From Chrysogorgia sp. JL179-B06 (Eukaryota; Cnidaria; Anthozoa; Scleralcyonacea; Chrysogorgiidae): DNA of 64,000 nucleotides. Shown here in pieces: positions 31,325-41,494 of this stretch. Within the stretch, counting starts at the first letter, position 1; each line of letters begins with the position of its first letter. The position numbers were made by a program, and so were the translations under genes. Under the pieces are notes generated by a model. It was not told the origin of the DNA, searched no databases, and saw only the letters and a program-made list of their open reading frames with translations. The DNA lies in NCBI GenBank assembly GCA_035772405.1, contig JAYKKM010000049.1:2896001-2960000 (forward strand), written 5' to 3'.

Positions 31325-31855
31325 ATACCGTAGGAAGCAGGCTGGCGCCCGCTATTATCCGGAAGCAGGGGCCGAGCCCCCCCCCCCTAAAAATTCGACG
31401 TCAATAAAGCAGTATGGCGCAGAGGAGTATCCGAGCTTTACATCCGACTTGGTATTAATTTTCTTCGCTACGATTCTAGCTATAATATTACTGCTGATGC
31501 CTCAGATTGCACCAGAGTAACCTCGGAAAATATATATTTCAAACAAATTGCGGGGGCGGGTGGCACTTGCTTGTACAGAAGTTTCAAACACAGACCAGTT
31601 CAACTATGTGCAACTAGTTTCCAGAAACTATAGTCAGATATTGATGAAGGAAGTAAAGGTAGACTAAAATTATGCTGTTTATGATCATAATATGTTGTTG
31701 TAAAACTGACCTCAAAATGCAGGAAATCGCGTTTCAGAGAGTGAGAAAATCAAAACATTTTCGGGGGAGCATACCCCCGGACCCCCCTACAGTATTCTCG
31801 CGCCTTCGACGCTAGACAAGCCCCCCCCCCCCCCTAAAACATCTTCCTACGGCCT
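31325..31855. mobile_element. Possible TIR element with CCGTAGGAAG ends
   Basis: CCGTAGGAAGC at the left and CTTCCTACGG at the right, each next to a long C run and CTAAAA. The interior has no coding signal (the 67-codon plus frame at 31317-31520 has a hydrophobic C-terminal part only). Confidence 0.4.
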
Positions 31856-32771
31856 TGTCACATAGTCACTATAATTATATCACACTTACTCGAACACATT
31901 GTATTTTCTATTAACACCTGCTGTCACTATACTTATACCCTTGCGGTTAGGTGCAAACTGTGCATGGGTTTCGTGTTACTTGAATTCATGAAGGTTTATG
32001 AGTTTCGTTCAACGTCGTACGCAGGACGTTTCAAACGGGGGTCGTTTTACCTCTCATGAAATTATTTCGGGTTGGGGGTCGGGGATCAACAGCAAGCGGA
32101 CTTCTTCCCAACATGTTATACACTGAAAGTCTGAAAACGCTTTTAATTTGAATTGTTTGGAATGTAAAAATTCCCCTCCATGATGATAACCGGGTCTATT
32201 TATTATTATTCTTTCTTACTTATAATGTATAAATATTTGTTGTTTTTGTATAATTTTGTTGCTAATTGGATCCAAAAGGGGGTTGCGATCGCACCCACCG
32301 ATCCCCCTACATATGCCCCTGGTTTCGTTGTGGTGAACAAGAAAGCTATCATGAAAAAAGCACATGAATAAACGCACATTCTTCATCGTTCACATGAAAC
32401 ACGCCGATATATCCCCGCCATTGCTATCGTCAATTTTAGAGTACAGTTGCGAAGTTTTAATTTCCACCTGATTCATTACCCAAATATCTAAGCCAATAAC
32501 GTTTCCAGAAACGTATTCTATCAAGTGACAAGTAGTATCTATCTATCTAATTGTTCTTCCTCATGGCAAGTCGTATCCCGACAGATCGAAGCTTACAAAC
32601 TTAACTACCTCTATGACCGCCGAGAGCACATTACTACGAAGCTTTTTAATATAATTGTAGATAACCCAAGAACATAAATTATGCGACGTTCTTCCAGATT
32701 TTAATGCAGCAATCTATATATTCTAAGAGATTTTAACATTCCTAAAAGCAAAACTAATAGCAGTAATAGGT
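31856..32771. other. No gene seen
   Basis: AT-rich DNA with short frames and no recognisable domain or repeat. Confidence 0.45.
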
Positions 32772-33450
32772 TTAACTCTTTCCTGTCCCTTTGTTCTATT
32801 GATATATCTGGAAATAACCATAACTGTTGCGAAAGCTATTCATTTTCTGAAAGCCCAATAAACTGGCTTTTACCAGTAGTTTTAAATTTCCCAAACAAGA
32901 CACATAATGTTAATAAAAATTAGCATATTCATTATAGCATTATCACTAAATTAGGTTGAAAAACTTTCAATTTTCTAGAAAAGCCCATCTTGCATGCCCA
33001 CGCAGCATCATGAAAATTCAAAATGCCACCAATCAACTCTTAAAAAAGCGCAAGAAGTCTCTGCGGAGGAGAGTGCCACCAATCGTAGAGTTTTTTAAAA
33101 ATTAAATCAAACTTGGCGTGTGAGTGGATCTCGTCTTTAATTGTCGATTTTCAATTTTTAAGCACTTTAATTGTGTTACTGTGTGCCACTCTCCTCGGCA
33201 GAGGCTTCTTGCGCTTTTTTTAGAGTTCGGGCAAATAGTTTGGGCAGCACGGGCTCCGCATCCCCATTCTCTCCACGCGTCCCCAAAACACCCTGTGAGC
33301 CTAATACAAGCGAATAGCCCACCTATAGTATATTACATTATTACTACAAATAAAAGCGCAAGAAGCCTCTGCGGAGGAGAGTGACCGTGTGCGGTATATT
33401 TGATTCACGACTTCATCATTTACGACTGATTTTGAAAGGGGCCGGACAGC
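32772..33450. mobile_element. TTAA-type MITE, second copy, with two insertions
   Basis: It starts TTAACTCTTTCCTGTCC and parallels 27819-28250 through GGGGCCGGACAG, where the right end has decayed. It is interrupted by about 40 bp at 33034-33073 and by a 196-bp element at 33187-33382. Confidence 0.75.
33187..33382. mobile_element. 196-bp TIR element nested in the TTAA MITE
   Basis: CACTCTCCTCGGCAGAGGCT and TCTTGCGCTTTTT at the left are mirrored by AAAAGCGCAAGAAGCCTCTG and CGGAGGAGAGTG at the right. Flanks ACTGTGTGC and ACCGTGTGC (9 bp, one mismatch) suggest a target duplication. Confidence 0.7.
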
Positions 33451-33866
33451 ATGCGCACCATGAGTTTTAACTTCGTAATTTTTTAATACTGTTATTCTAT
33501 ACTTTTTGCAAGTTCTAAATGTGTATAATAATTTAAAATCCCTACGTAAATTTTAGGTGTCTTCTTTAAATAAACGTACGTACACACAATAAATTACGAA
33601 ATTCAATTGAGGTACAAGAGTGCAGAGGAAAAAACTTTTGATTAATAGCTTGTTGATAGATAATTTACATTTTCATTAATATATAGCAGTAGTGATAGAT
33701 CATGATGATCATTTACATTTTGGTTAATATAGATAGTGATAGATCATTAATTACAAGGTGTTTTCCACAAATTACATGTTTATCAGACTTTTATCTGAAG
33801 TGATTCAAATTTGTTCACAGAGTTTTTCCACAGCATGCCAAACATTAATTCATTCCTGGAGTTACC
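33451..33866. other. 3' flank of the GPCR gene
   Basis: AT-rich sequence downstream of the receptor on its strand. It contains several AATAAA-like words in reverse complement (TTTATT), any of which could end the transcript. Confidence 0.35.
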
Positions 33867-34952
33867 TCAATGGTTTGTCTCCGAAAAGACAGCAGCTTTC
33901 GAAATTACGGTGCAAGTATTGTTGTTCGCCGCGGAGACTTCATGGCGTTGCTGTCTAGTCTTTCGCCAACAGAAGCACCCAAAGACGTTTTTCAGAATCG
34001 TCATGAAGCATTTGCGAAACTCTTTGCTCATACCAGCGTATATTATCGGATTAACGAAGCTGTTGCTGTAATGAAACCATTTGACGGCATTTATGATGGC
34101 CGGTTTGTACGCATTTTTAGCACACTCGTCGCAAAGGACCATGAAATGAAGGAGAAAAAACGGAAACCAGCTAACGAAGAAGAAGACAACAATGACGATC
34201 ATCACTTTCGCTGTTTTTGTCTCTCTGACGAAGCGCACTACACCGTGGCTCCTTGAGCTGGCCGTCGCAGAGGCGTTCCCGATGACTCGTCGCCTCGCGA
34301 AACCAAGCAGCATCAAGTACATCGCGATGATGACGAGGAATGGGAAGAGGAAACAACCGAAAGAAAAAATGAGCTCGAATGTCGGAGGTGGAACATCAAA
34401 GTAGGCGACGCGAAAAGACGCCAGCGACAATGCGACAGCGCAAACCACACCGACCACCGCGAAGGCTTTTCTCTTGGTCGCGTTGCGCTGGTAAAACAGA
34501 GAGTGCGTCACACAGATGTACCTTTCTACGCTAATCACCGCGAGGAGGAAGATACTCGCAACTCCACAAGTCACGTCGAAGAAAACCCACACGCGAATAA
34601 TGGTACGGTTGTTGTGATACGAGGACCACCATGTTGCGTCGGAGAGAATGTAGGTCATCCACATCGGTAACGGTATGAGTGCGACCAGCAGGTCGGACAC
34701 GGCTAGCGACAAGATAAAGCAATTGTTCACGGTGCGTAAGTTCTTGAAGAGGCTGAAGGCGAAGATAACTAGGGCGTTACCGAAAAGCGCCAAGAGTATT
34801 ATTGAGCCCATGCCAAAAGCGGTCAGGGCTTTGTGCGTGTCGGAGAAATGTTGACCGATGAACGCGCTGGAAATGTTACCAGGACTCACGGGAGTGGTGG
34901 GGGATCCATTTTGCGAAGACATGATGGCCGCGGCTTTTTGATTCCTCAACAA
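33867..34952 (-). CDS. Class A (rhodopsin-like) GPCR, aminergic type, intronless
   Basis: 361 residues, seven hydrophobic segments (about 46-70, 79-103, 118-141, 162-183, 193-217, 250-271, 285-306). Hallmarks: N59 in GNALV (1.50), D87 in LAVSDLL (2.50), E143-R144-Y145, W262 and P264 in SWFPFF, and N301-P302-I-I-Y305. D126 sits at 3.32, with W292 (7.40), Y295 (7.43) and F265/F266, the amine-receptor pocket pattern, so the ligand may be a biogenic amine (inference). Glycosylation sequons are at N26 and N115, and the tail has GCFC for palmitoylation. Missing: the extracellular cysteine at 3.25 (I119) and any cysteine in loop 2. The third intracellular loop is short, about 30 residues. The start could also be M11. 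Length is normal for the family and the frame is intact, as in many cnidarian receptors. Confidence 0.93.
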   Translation of the reverse strand: MLRNQKAAAIMSSQNGSPTTPVSPGNISSAFIGQHFSDTHKALTAFGMGSIILLALFGNALVIFAFSLFKNLRTVNNCFILSLAVSDLLVALIPLPMWMTYILSDATWWSSYHNNRTIIRVWVFFDVTCGVASIFLLAVISVERYICVTHSLFYQRNATKRKAFAVVGVVCAVALSLASFRVAYFDVPPPTFELIFSFGCFLFPFLVIIAMYLMLLGFARRRVIGNASATASSRSHGVVRFVRETKTAKVMIVIVVFFFVSWFPFFLLHFMVLCDECAKNAYKPAIINAVKWFHYSNSFVNPIIYAGMSKEFRKCFMTILKNVFGCFCWRKTRQQRHEVSAANNNTCTVISKAAVFSETNH

Positions 34953-35961
34953 ACTGATCGAAGTGTGCGTGGTGGATGACGAGCCAACGTTTTAAGTGTT
35001 AAGGATCTTCAAGTGTTGGTATTAAATATGGTGTTATAGGGAACTTTCTGGTTTGAGTGGGCAATGGCAAAAGGTGAACTATTTCCTTGAGAGGGATTCA
35101 TACGTTCTCTGTCTGTCAACTGGTATAAAGACAACTGGGCTAGAGACATAGAAGGAAATGCAAACTGAAACGACAGAATAATACAAATCGACTGTTTATA
35201 GCAGAGCGACCCTTCCCAAACAAAAACATATGTTCTTTCAAGTTCATTTGTTCGTTAACTGATTTAAAGGCCTTAATCCGCTGTGAACTCTATGTTTTTG
35301 GCAAAATGCGTTGGGAATGTAACATTCTTCGAGTTAACGCGCAATGCGCATTATTATAGGCTAAACTAAGTTAATTATAGTCACGAACATAACTTTAGCG
35401 TTGGCTTTGCCAATCGGCGTTGAACTTAAAATGCCACTAAACGTTGACGTCGGTAAAATTCACTTAAAGGAGCAGTGCCACGATGCTTGCGAGGCATAAC
35501 CGAAATAGTACATTTCGAGCGAAGGACCTTCGTCAAAGAGTGAAATGTAAAGACCTCCCACACACTATATTTCGGCAGTACTATAGACCAACCTTTTAGA
35601 GTATTCCATTTGTATTGTTAACATGAAGCTGTGCCAAGCACGGCGGAAAGCGGATTTCTGGCTGAATCGAAGCAACCATATAACTAAAGCTACATGAAGA
35701 ACCTCGAAGGTTCAGGGGCTCTGGAAGAAGCGGGTGTCCGGACACCCGCAGTTTCTGGACTTTGGGTGTCCTACATAAGAAGGACACCAACAATATTTTA
35801 GCAAATTTTAAACAAATTGATAATTCGTGATGTTGACGCGAAGTACATCTTTTCGGTTTTTTATATACATAAGTATTTTATATACGCACAACCTCGTATC
35901 CACTTCCACGGTGGAAGATCGGCGAAAATGGCCCTGGGATCGGCTGGTCACATTACACCCA
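34953..35961. other. 5' flank of the GPCR gene and intergenic DNA
   Basis: No coding sequence recognised. At 35500-35545 there is a degenerate copy of the CTGACGA...CGAAAC repeat (minus strand, core mutated to UUGACGA). Confidence 0.4.
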
Positions 35962-36640
35962 GAATTTCTGATACGGGTATCTAGTACGTATTCCTTATAA
36001 GGAGGCGCAAATAGAAGGCATTGACGAGCAAATAGAGTGAATTAACGAGCAAATAGCTGACACGTTGCACCCACGTACCAGCCTCCTCGTTAATTGGATT
36101 GTAACTGACCCCAAAAAAAACAAAGGTCCTAACCCTTGAGAAATAAACCACCCCCAAAGCTATAGAATATATCAAAGGAAAGTTAAATTATCTATTTACA
36201 ACATACATACAGCTTTATCCCGGTAGCTAACTTAGTTCTCTTTAAAAGCGCGGATAATCGAACATGCCCAAAAATATAATTTTCGCAATATGGATACCAT
36301 CTTGTAAACAAAAACACGAACTTTCGGCTGTCTTCGACGAACGTTTTCTTGAGAAATAATCAACTCCCAAAGCTACAATATATATTAAAACAAAGATAAA
36401 TTATCTGTTTACAATATGCGTACAGCTTATCCGGCTAACGAACGTAGTTTTCTTAAAAAGAGCGGATAATCGAACATATAGTAACGTGTTAACAATGCCA
36501 CATCCAGTGGGCTCAGGGCTGGTAAGAGTGCCATTATTTGCTCGTCAATCCTTGTATTTGCTCATCAATGCCTTGTATTTGCTCGTAGGCTACTTCCTTA
36601 TATGGAATACGTACTAGAAGTACATATGGAATTTCTGGGT
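35962..36640. mobile_element. Large MITE of the GTATTCCATATAAGG family
   Basis: The left end reads TAGTACGTATTCCTTATAAG with GGCATTGACGAGCAAATAG. The right end is inverted (CTATTTGCTC-type words, then CTTCCTTATATGGAATACGTACTA). The interior has two tandem copies (about 36155-36285 and 36365-36480) of a segment ending GCGGATAATCGAACAT. A third copy of this interior is at 60816-61190. Confidence 0.7.
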
Positions 36641-36849
36641 GGTTTGATATATGATAATTTATTATAATTTAGGTGATTTGTCTTTGTTTACTCTGTTGAT
36701 GTGATAATGAATGAAATGTAGGGGGTTTGAGGGGTGGAAGCTTCCCCCCAACCAACCCAGCTTCCCCCAAAAAAAGTTGTGATCATTCCGGTCGGTGTAC
36801 ATGAAGTAAGTATTCCCAGTCAGTCCAAGACACTATATGATATTGAACA

Positions 36850-37033
36850 TGGAACATCCATCGCTCAGAGGTCGTTTTTTGACCGTGCTCTTATTTCCTG
36901 GAATGATCTGAGCGATATGACAAAAAACTGTACAAACCTTAACAGTTTTAAGCGTCTTGCCAGAAAAGAAATACTGGCCTGCCTATATAATCAATATTCG
37001 AATAGGCAATTGGAATTATCTAATTTTATATAA
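36850..37033 (+). pseudogene. Non-LTR RT C-terminal fragment with 3' UTR
   Basis: The frame reads HGTSIAQRSFFDRALISWND, 'TKNCTNLNSFKRLARKEI', the CR1/L2-type ORF2 tail (F..R....WN.Lp......l..FKr.l). The 3' UTR continues to about 37235, with AATCCCTTTTGGGATATGCT then AATAAACG, the usual 3' terminal words of such elements. The upstream ATG at 36734 is probably not part of the element. Confidence 0.6.
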
Positions 37034-37325
37034 TTAAGCATTTTGAGACTGTTTAAAACTCTGTTTAATTTGTATTTTTAAGATAGTTAGCTATATAGTT
37101 TGATATTATAGCTCTCATTTTAGTTTTAGTTTTATTTTGTCCAATTAGGACTTTATCCTATCTTGTAATTATTTCTTACGTTACACATTTGTAAATCAGC
37201 ATTGAAAATCCCTTTTGGGATATGCTAATAAACGTATATATTGTATACTGCGATTTGTCGGGGATGAAGAATTAGCGAAATTTACCGCGAATCACGTAAA
37301 TATTCGTCAGTGTACCTTTATCATA

Positions 37326-37393
37326 TACATATATCCCAGCAGGCTAGAAGCCCGATTGAAGGGATTCTGAGGGCCTACGATTTAAGGTCGTTA
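37326..37393. repeat. SINE-like repeat, left part (split by a MITE)
   Basis: CAGGCTAGAAGCCCGATTGA and GGGCCTACGATTTAAGGTCGTTAT also occur at 49812-49875. The homologous continuation resumes at 37880 after the MITE. Confidence 0.6.
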
Positions 37394-37880
37394 TTTTAAA
37401 GTACCCCTGTGATCAAATTTTTGGTATCCCGAATGTTTACATATTTGTAAAGAGCATGGTGTTCTTACTTAACTTGCCAAATTTCAAGCATTTGCGAGCA
37501 TGGGATGTTTTTATACGAGATTATACGGCCGCCATTACTCCAACATGTTCCGGACGCTTAGGTTGCGATTGGAGGAAGTGACGTCAAAGACTCAACACGT
37601 GACTAGTTGTGTATGAATAGAAAGCTACTTGGGAAAAACTTTCTATTTGTCACGTGTTGAGTCTCTGACATCACAATCAGATAATCTGCTGTGGAATCGC
37701 GGGCTCGTCTGGAACAAGTTTGAGCAATGGCGGACAAAATATGGGCGACTTTTAGGTTACATTTCTTGTGATAGAATGTTTGTTGTTCATTTTTTGGCAA
37801 ATGCGAACATGTATTTACCTAAAATGATGTTCTGTAACAAAAATTGCCAGGAAACGTAATTTGATATTTCATCGCAGGGC
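37394..37880. mobile_element. MITE, TTTAAAGTGCC family, inserted in a SINE-like repeat
   Basis: The left end reads TTTAAAGTACCCCTGTGATC and AAATTTTTGG. The right end is CGCAGGGCATTTTAA. Inner palindrome GACTCAACACGTGAC / GTCACGTGTTGAGTC (37590-37665). Confidence 0.7.
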
Positions 37881-38000
37881 ATTTTAAGGTCGTTCAAAGC
37901 CAGCATTTTCTCGTCAATTATTTTTAAACCCTGAGCGGTGTTCCGACCCAGGATTTGAACCTGTGTCTCCCAGCTCATAGACATATTTGGTAATGGTTAG
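37881..38000 (-). repeat. SINE-like repeat, right part, with box B
   Basis: AAGCCAGCATTTTCTCGTCA then ATTATTTTT is shared with 49908-49935. On the minus strand GGTTCAAATCCTGGGTCGGA contains a near-consensus pol III box B. Box A is not clear. Confidence 0.45.
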
Positions 38001-38555
38001 TTTAATAGTTAGGTAGCTACAGTATAGGACAGCTGGTTGAATGGGGGGAAAGGTTACAATGTTGCACATTGCACAAAACGCCGAGTGGCGGCAGGAAAAA
38101 AACAGTAACACAACGCATTCTATTCATGGTGGAGACGCATTTTATTCTGAGATCATTTTGGATTAATACTAGTTTGATCCAGTTCTACCTTCTGGTTGTC
38201 AGCAACGCGCATCGATAATCCAAATTATCCAACGGGTTTTTCTCCGAGAAAATGTGAATCGAAGTGCAGTTGTCAAATTCCAGACATCGCATGCCACATT
38301 CGATGAGAGATTTTACCTTTACTTCTGCGATTACCTCACCTCCGCTCGCTGTCTCTTCCACACGAATGTACCGCTCACGGCAGTCTGAAAGAGACGGTTA
38401 CAAAATTTATAATAAATATATATAATTTATATATGTAATGGGACACCAAATAATTAATGACATGTATATATAATAACTATAGTTTAATCCGATCTGTCAG
38501 TTGCCTCATGAAGATCGCATGTAGCGTGAAACTCAGAGTTGCGACTCCTGTATTC
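38001..38555. other. No gene seen
   Basis: The only noteworthy word is CCTCATGAAGATCGCATGTA and GCGTGAAACTCAGAGTTGCG near 38503-38542, resembling TCTGACGATCGCGTAAGCGT and GAAACTCGGAGTAAC at 39248-39282. This is a second hammerhead-like repeat family with a poor stem. Confidence 0.4.
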
Positions 38556-38559
38556 AAAC

Positions 38560-38740
38560 GATTATATTATTCCGCTATACCTGGTAATATTTGGCATTTC
38601 ACTCGATTAAACTTCATGTTCATAAGGATTTGTCGTGAAGGAAAATTTCGAGTGTTGGAATATATACATTTTAAGACCAAACCGGGACCAGTTGCGAAAA
38701 ATGCAACTTCAAGGCCTTCCGGCTGGAATTGAACCCGCGA
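38560..38740 (-). repeat. Truncated copy of the 276-bp tRNA-derived SINE unit
   Basis: GGTAATATTTGGCATTTCAC then TCGAT...AAAATTTCGAGTGTTGGAAT and GGACCAGTTGCGAAAAATGC match the units at 61770-62930. It stops in the box B area (GAATTGAACCCGCGAC) at a TA tract. Confidence 0.85.
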
Positions 38741-38867
38741 CCCATATATATATATCTATATACCAAAAATAGTATGTGACAGTAAAATCACAAAGTCGGC
38801 GTAAGGTTTAAGAGCGCTCAATACCATTGTAGGTAGAGCGGAATAATATAATTTAGGTCGAATGCCG

Positions 38868-39108
38868 TTATGTCATGTAATTCGGATATTAAAGTTTTTT
38901 AGATAGAACTTGTTCTCGTGACGGCATTTTGAAATTAATTCAGATTTTTTGTTGAGAAGGTTTGTTTAGCTGAAAAACTTTACATCATTAAAGCCGATAA
39001 AGTCAACCTTCTCAACAAAAAATCTGAATTAATTTCAAAATGCCGTCACGAGAACAAGTTCTATCTAAAGAACTTTAATATCCGAATTACATGACATAAC
39101 GTCATATC
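38868..39108. repeat. Long palindrome, about 100-bp arms
   Basis: Left arm TATGTCATGTAATTCGGATA through GATTTTTTGTTGAGAAGGTT is mirrored almost perfectly by the right arm around a 35-nt loop (near 38971-39004). The near identity suggests recent origin. Confidence 0.9.
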
Positions 39109-39390
39109 GTAACATAATATGAATAGACCCGGAAATCCATAAACCGCCATAATAATAGACACAGAATAATTAATCAAAAACGTCACATGTAAATAAATTA
39201 GAGTAAGGTATATATTATATATAGGTTGGAGCACGTGTATTCTTCATTAAAGTCTGTCTGACGATCGCGTAAGCGTGAAACTCGGAGTAACAGCAAAGTG
39301 ATGTCTTGTCTTTGATTTATCTACAATTTATTACGCTCTGCAAATTAATGCATTGAGCACTCTACCGACAGTATAAACTCAATTCACCAG

Positions 39391-39459
<69 letters not shown>
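39391..39459. repeat. (TA)n microsatellite
   Basis: TA run with one TG interruption, directly before the GTAGGTTTTGGTCTACGAAA repeat. Confidence 0.95.
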
Positions 39460-39462
39460 CGT

Positions 39463-39642
39463 GTAGGTTTTGGTCTACGAAATGCAAAGAGTGCTCAACA
39501 ACATATAGTTAGAGCAAATAATAGATTTTCGCTTACCTCAAAACTGGTCTGCTACAACTTGTTTCATCTGTAAAAAGAATCACTGCCTGAAGATTTTTTT
39601 TACAGATGAAACAAGTTGTAGCAGACCAGTTTTGAGGTAAGC

Positions 39643-39643
<1 letters not shown>
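39463..39643. repeat. TA-bounded repeat with terminal hairpin
   Basis: GTAGGTTTTGGTCTACGAAA ... CGCTTACC, shared with 61603-61725. The second half is a hairpin: 39531-39577 (CGCTTACCTCAAAACTGGTC ... CATCTGTAAAA) mirrored by 39598-39643. Confidence 0.85.

Positions 39644-39692
<49 letters not shown>
39644..39692. repeat. (TA)n microsatellite
   Basis: Pure TA run separating the previous repeat from the ribozyme-bearing segment. Confidence 0.95.
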
Positions 39693-39694
<2 letters not shown>

Positions 39695-39920
39695 CTACAG
39701 ACGGTACCGTTTCGGCCTTTTGGGCCTCATCAGTGTAGTGCTGATGAGCAGGATGAAGATGACTGCTATTTGCAGTCACCCTTGATGCACACAAAATGTG
39801 GGACATCAAAAACCATGCCAGAGCGCTCAAACTGCAAGCAGTGAGCGTGCGCACAATGCGTAAGCGACAATGGTTCATCCTGTAGAGCGCTCAATATGAC
39901 CTAAAGGTCATAGAGCGTAT
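39693..39920 (-). mobile_element. Retrozyme-like segment bounded by TA repeats
   Basis: About 228 bp between two TA tracts, read on the minus strand. It begins CGCTCTATGACCTTTAGGTC and ends with the hammerhead ribozyme at 39739-39695, followed at once by TA repeat. Small non-coding elements carrying type I hammerheads (retrozymes) are known from animal genomes, usually as tandem repeats. Here only one unit is present, so the name is an inference. Confidence 0.45.
39695..39739 (-). ncRNA. Type I hammerhead ribozyme, complete core
   Basis: Minus strand: ACUACA, CUGAUGA, GGCC-CAAAA-GGCC, GAAA, CGGUACCG, UC, UGUAGU. Stem I (ACUACA/UGUAGU) has six perfect pairs. Stem II is four perfect GC pairs with a CAAAA loop, and G10.1-C11.1 is present. 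The core CUGAUGA...GAAA is unmutated. Stem III is the self-complementary CGGUACCG, which cannot form a normal loop within one molecule but pairs well between two. Predicted cleavage is after GUC at about 39701. Every invariant position fits the hammerhead consensus. Confidence 0.8.
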
Positions 39921-39925
39921 CTATA

Positions 39926-39988
<63 letters not shown>
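39921..39988. repeat. (TA)n microsatellite
   Basis: TA run with CA/TC interruptions, immediately left of the TIR element at 39989. Confidence 0.95.
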
Positions 39989-39992
<4 letters not shown>

Positions 39993-40140
39993 CAGATTGC
40001 AAAAACTATGGCAAACGAGATATCAACATATAAACATATCGGGTGCATTGTGGGAATGGCGCCATCAACTAATTTGAATAATATTTTAGTCCATATTCAC
40101 GGTTTGACAACTATACTGAGAGATAATTTCGACATTCGAA

Positions 40141-40467
40141 GTGCATCTTAGGGTGTTAGACAAAGCGAATAAAGCAAAATTCTCTCACTTTCAACTCAGT
40201 GATTGTCCCAAATTTACCTTTCCTGAAATGTTGAAGATATATCTACCGGAAAACCATCCAAATAAAATCGCACCGGCAACCACCACTAATTTCAAATGCG
40301 GGTATTTTGTGGACGGCCGCGGTAACAGAAAGTTTGACATCATTGACGACGTTATCTGTGTTCACGAATTGCCAATCGGTTATCACACAGGTTTTTATCA
40401 ATTGCCAAACTTAATCCATCGTTTACATAATTTTATAGTAAATCGTTTTCGTGTTTATAGCTTATAA
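40141..40467 (+). CDS. Unrecognised 108-codon ORF within the TIR element
   Basis: Starts MHLRVLDKANKAKFSHFQLS and includes 'KCGYFVDGRGNRKFDIIDDV'. It has no hydrophobic segment, no DDE-like spacing and no zinc-finger pattern. It is the only sizeable frame in the element and may be chance or a host fragment captured by it. Confidence 0.2.
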   Translation: MHLRVLDKANKAKFSHFQLSDCPKFTFPEMLKIYLPENHPNKIAPATTTNFKCGYFVDGRGNRKFDIIDDVICVHELPIGYHTGFYQLPNLIHRLHNFIVNRFRVYSL

Positions 40468-40549
40468 GGCCCCGTACACACGGAAACGTTTTCCTGTGTT
40501 TTTGTATTGTTTACTGTTCTCAGGGGAAGCGAGAACAACCAGCTCATTA

Positions 40550-40992
40550 CTTGAAACAATACAAGGTTAATAATAATAGCGTAGCGCACAGATTCTATTT
40601 TTAAACCCAAATTGCGGACAAACAAAATAAAATTAAGTTTGAAGAATTCCCAAATGACCCATTTCCTATTGTTTAGGACCTATTTCTGAACCATAAATGC
40701 GGACAAACATCAACAACCTAACGTCATCTGTGCGCTCCGCTATTAAGCAATTAGGTAAATTAATTTGGCTTTGTCATTAAAATTCAAAAGAAACCCACTT
40801 TGCATTTTAACATGGTTAACTCAAAGACAAAGGCCTTTGGAATGATAAGTGCTGTTTTATAAAAATAGGTCCTAAACAATAGGAAATGGGTCATTTGGGA
40901 ATTCTTCAAACTTAACTTTATTTTGTTTGTCCGCAATTTGAGTTTAAAAATAGAATCTGTGCGCTACGCTATTAACCTTGTATTGTTTCAAG
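40550..40992. mobile_element. Nested foldback, 135-bp arms
   Basis: CTTGAAACAATACAAGGTTA ... GAAATAGGTCC at the left is mirrored by GGACCTA-type sequence ... TAACCTTGTATTGTTTCAAG at the right, including CATTTCCTATTGTTTAGGAC. Loop about 170 bp. Confidence 0.85.
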
Positions 40993-41269
40993 TCTATATC
41001 GTAAGCCATTATGGTATAGTTATATCCTTGACAAAGATCTAAAGAAATGAAAAGCCCAAGAAGTTTCACAGGTTTCTAACTCTAAGCGATATATAGTTAC
41101 ATGCATGTAACACTACCCTATAGTAATAGTTAATAAGCAGTTCATGTTTTTATACCGAGCTTGTTATGCTATACATTACAATATTCAAATTAGTTGATGG
41201 CCCCATTCCCACAATGCACCCGATATGTTTATATGTTGATATCTCGTTTGCCATAGTTTTTGCAATCTG

Positions 41270-41400
<131 letters not shown>

Positions 41401-41494
41401 CTATTACTAATTTAATTACCTTCTATCTAGTACCTTCCCACAAGAAAGTTCAGATAGCTGGTAATTTTTATCCATTACCTACAAGAATTCTTAC

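Noticed and set aside
31317..31520. 67-codon frame with a hydrophobic C-terminus
   Set aside because: Begins inside a probable transposon end and crosses a C-run; likely chance.
33870..34256. 128-codon plus-strand frame
   Set aside because: Antisense shadow of the GPCR coding sequence; no motif of its own.
39250..39285. Hammerhead ribozyme at TCTGACGATCGCGTAAGCGTGAAACTC
   Set aside because: CUGACGA and GAAA are present, but stem II closes with U-U, stem I does not pair and stem III is absent; kept only as a hammerhead-like word.
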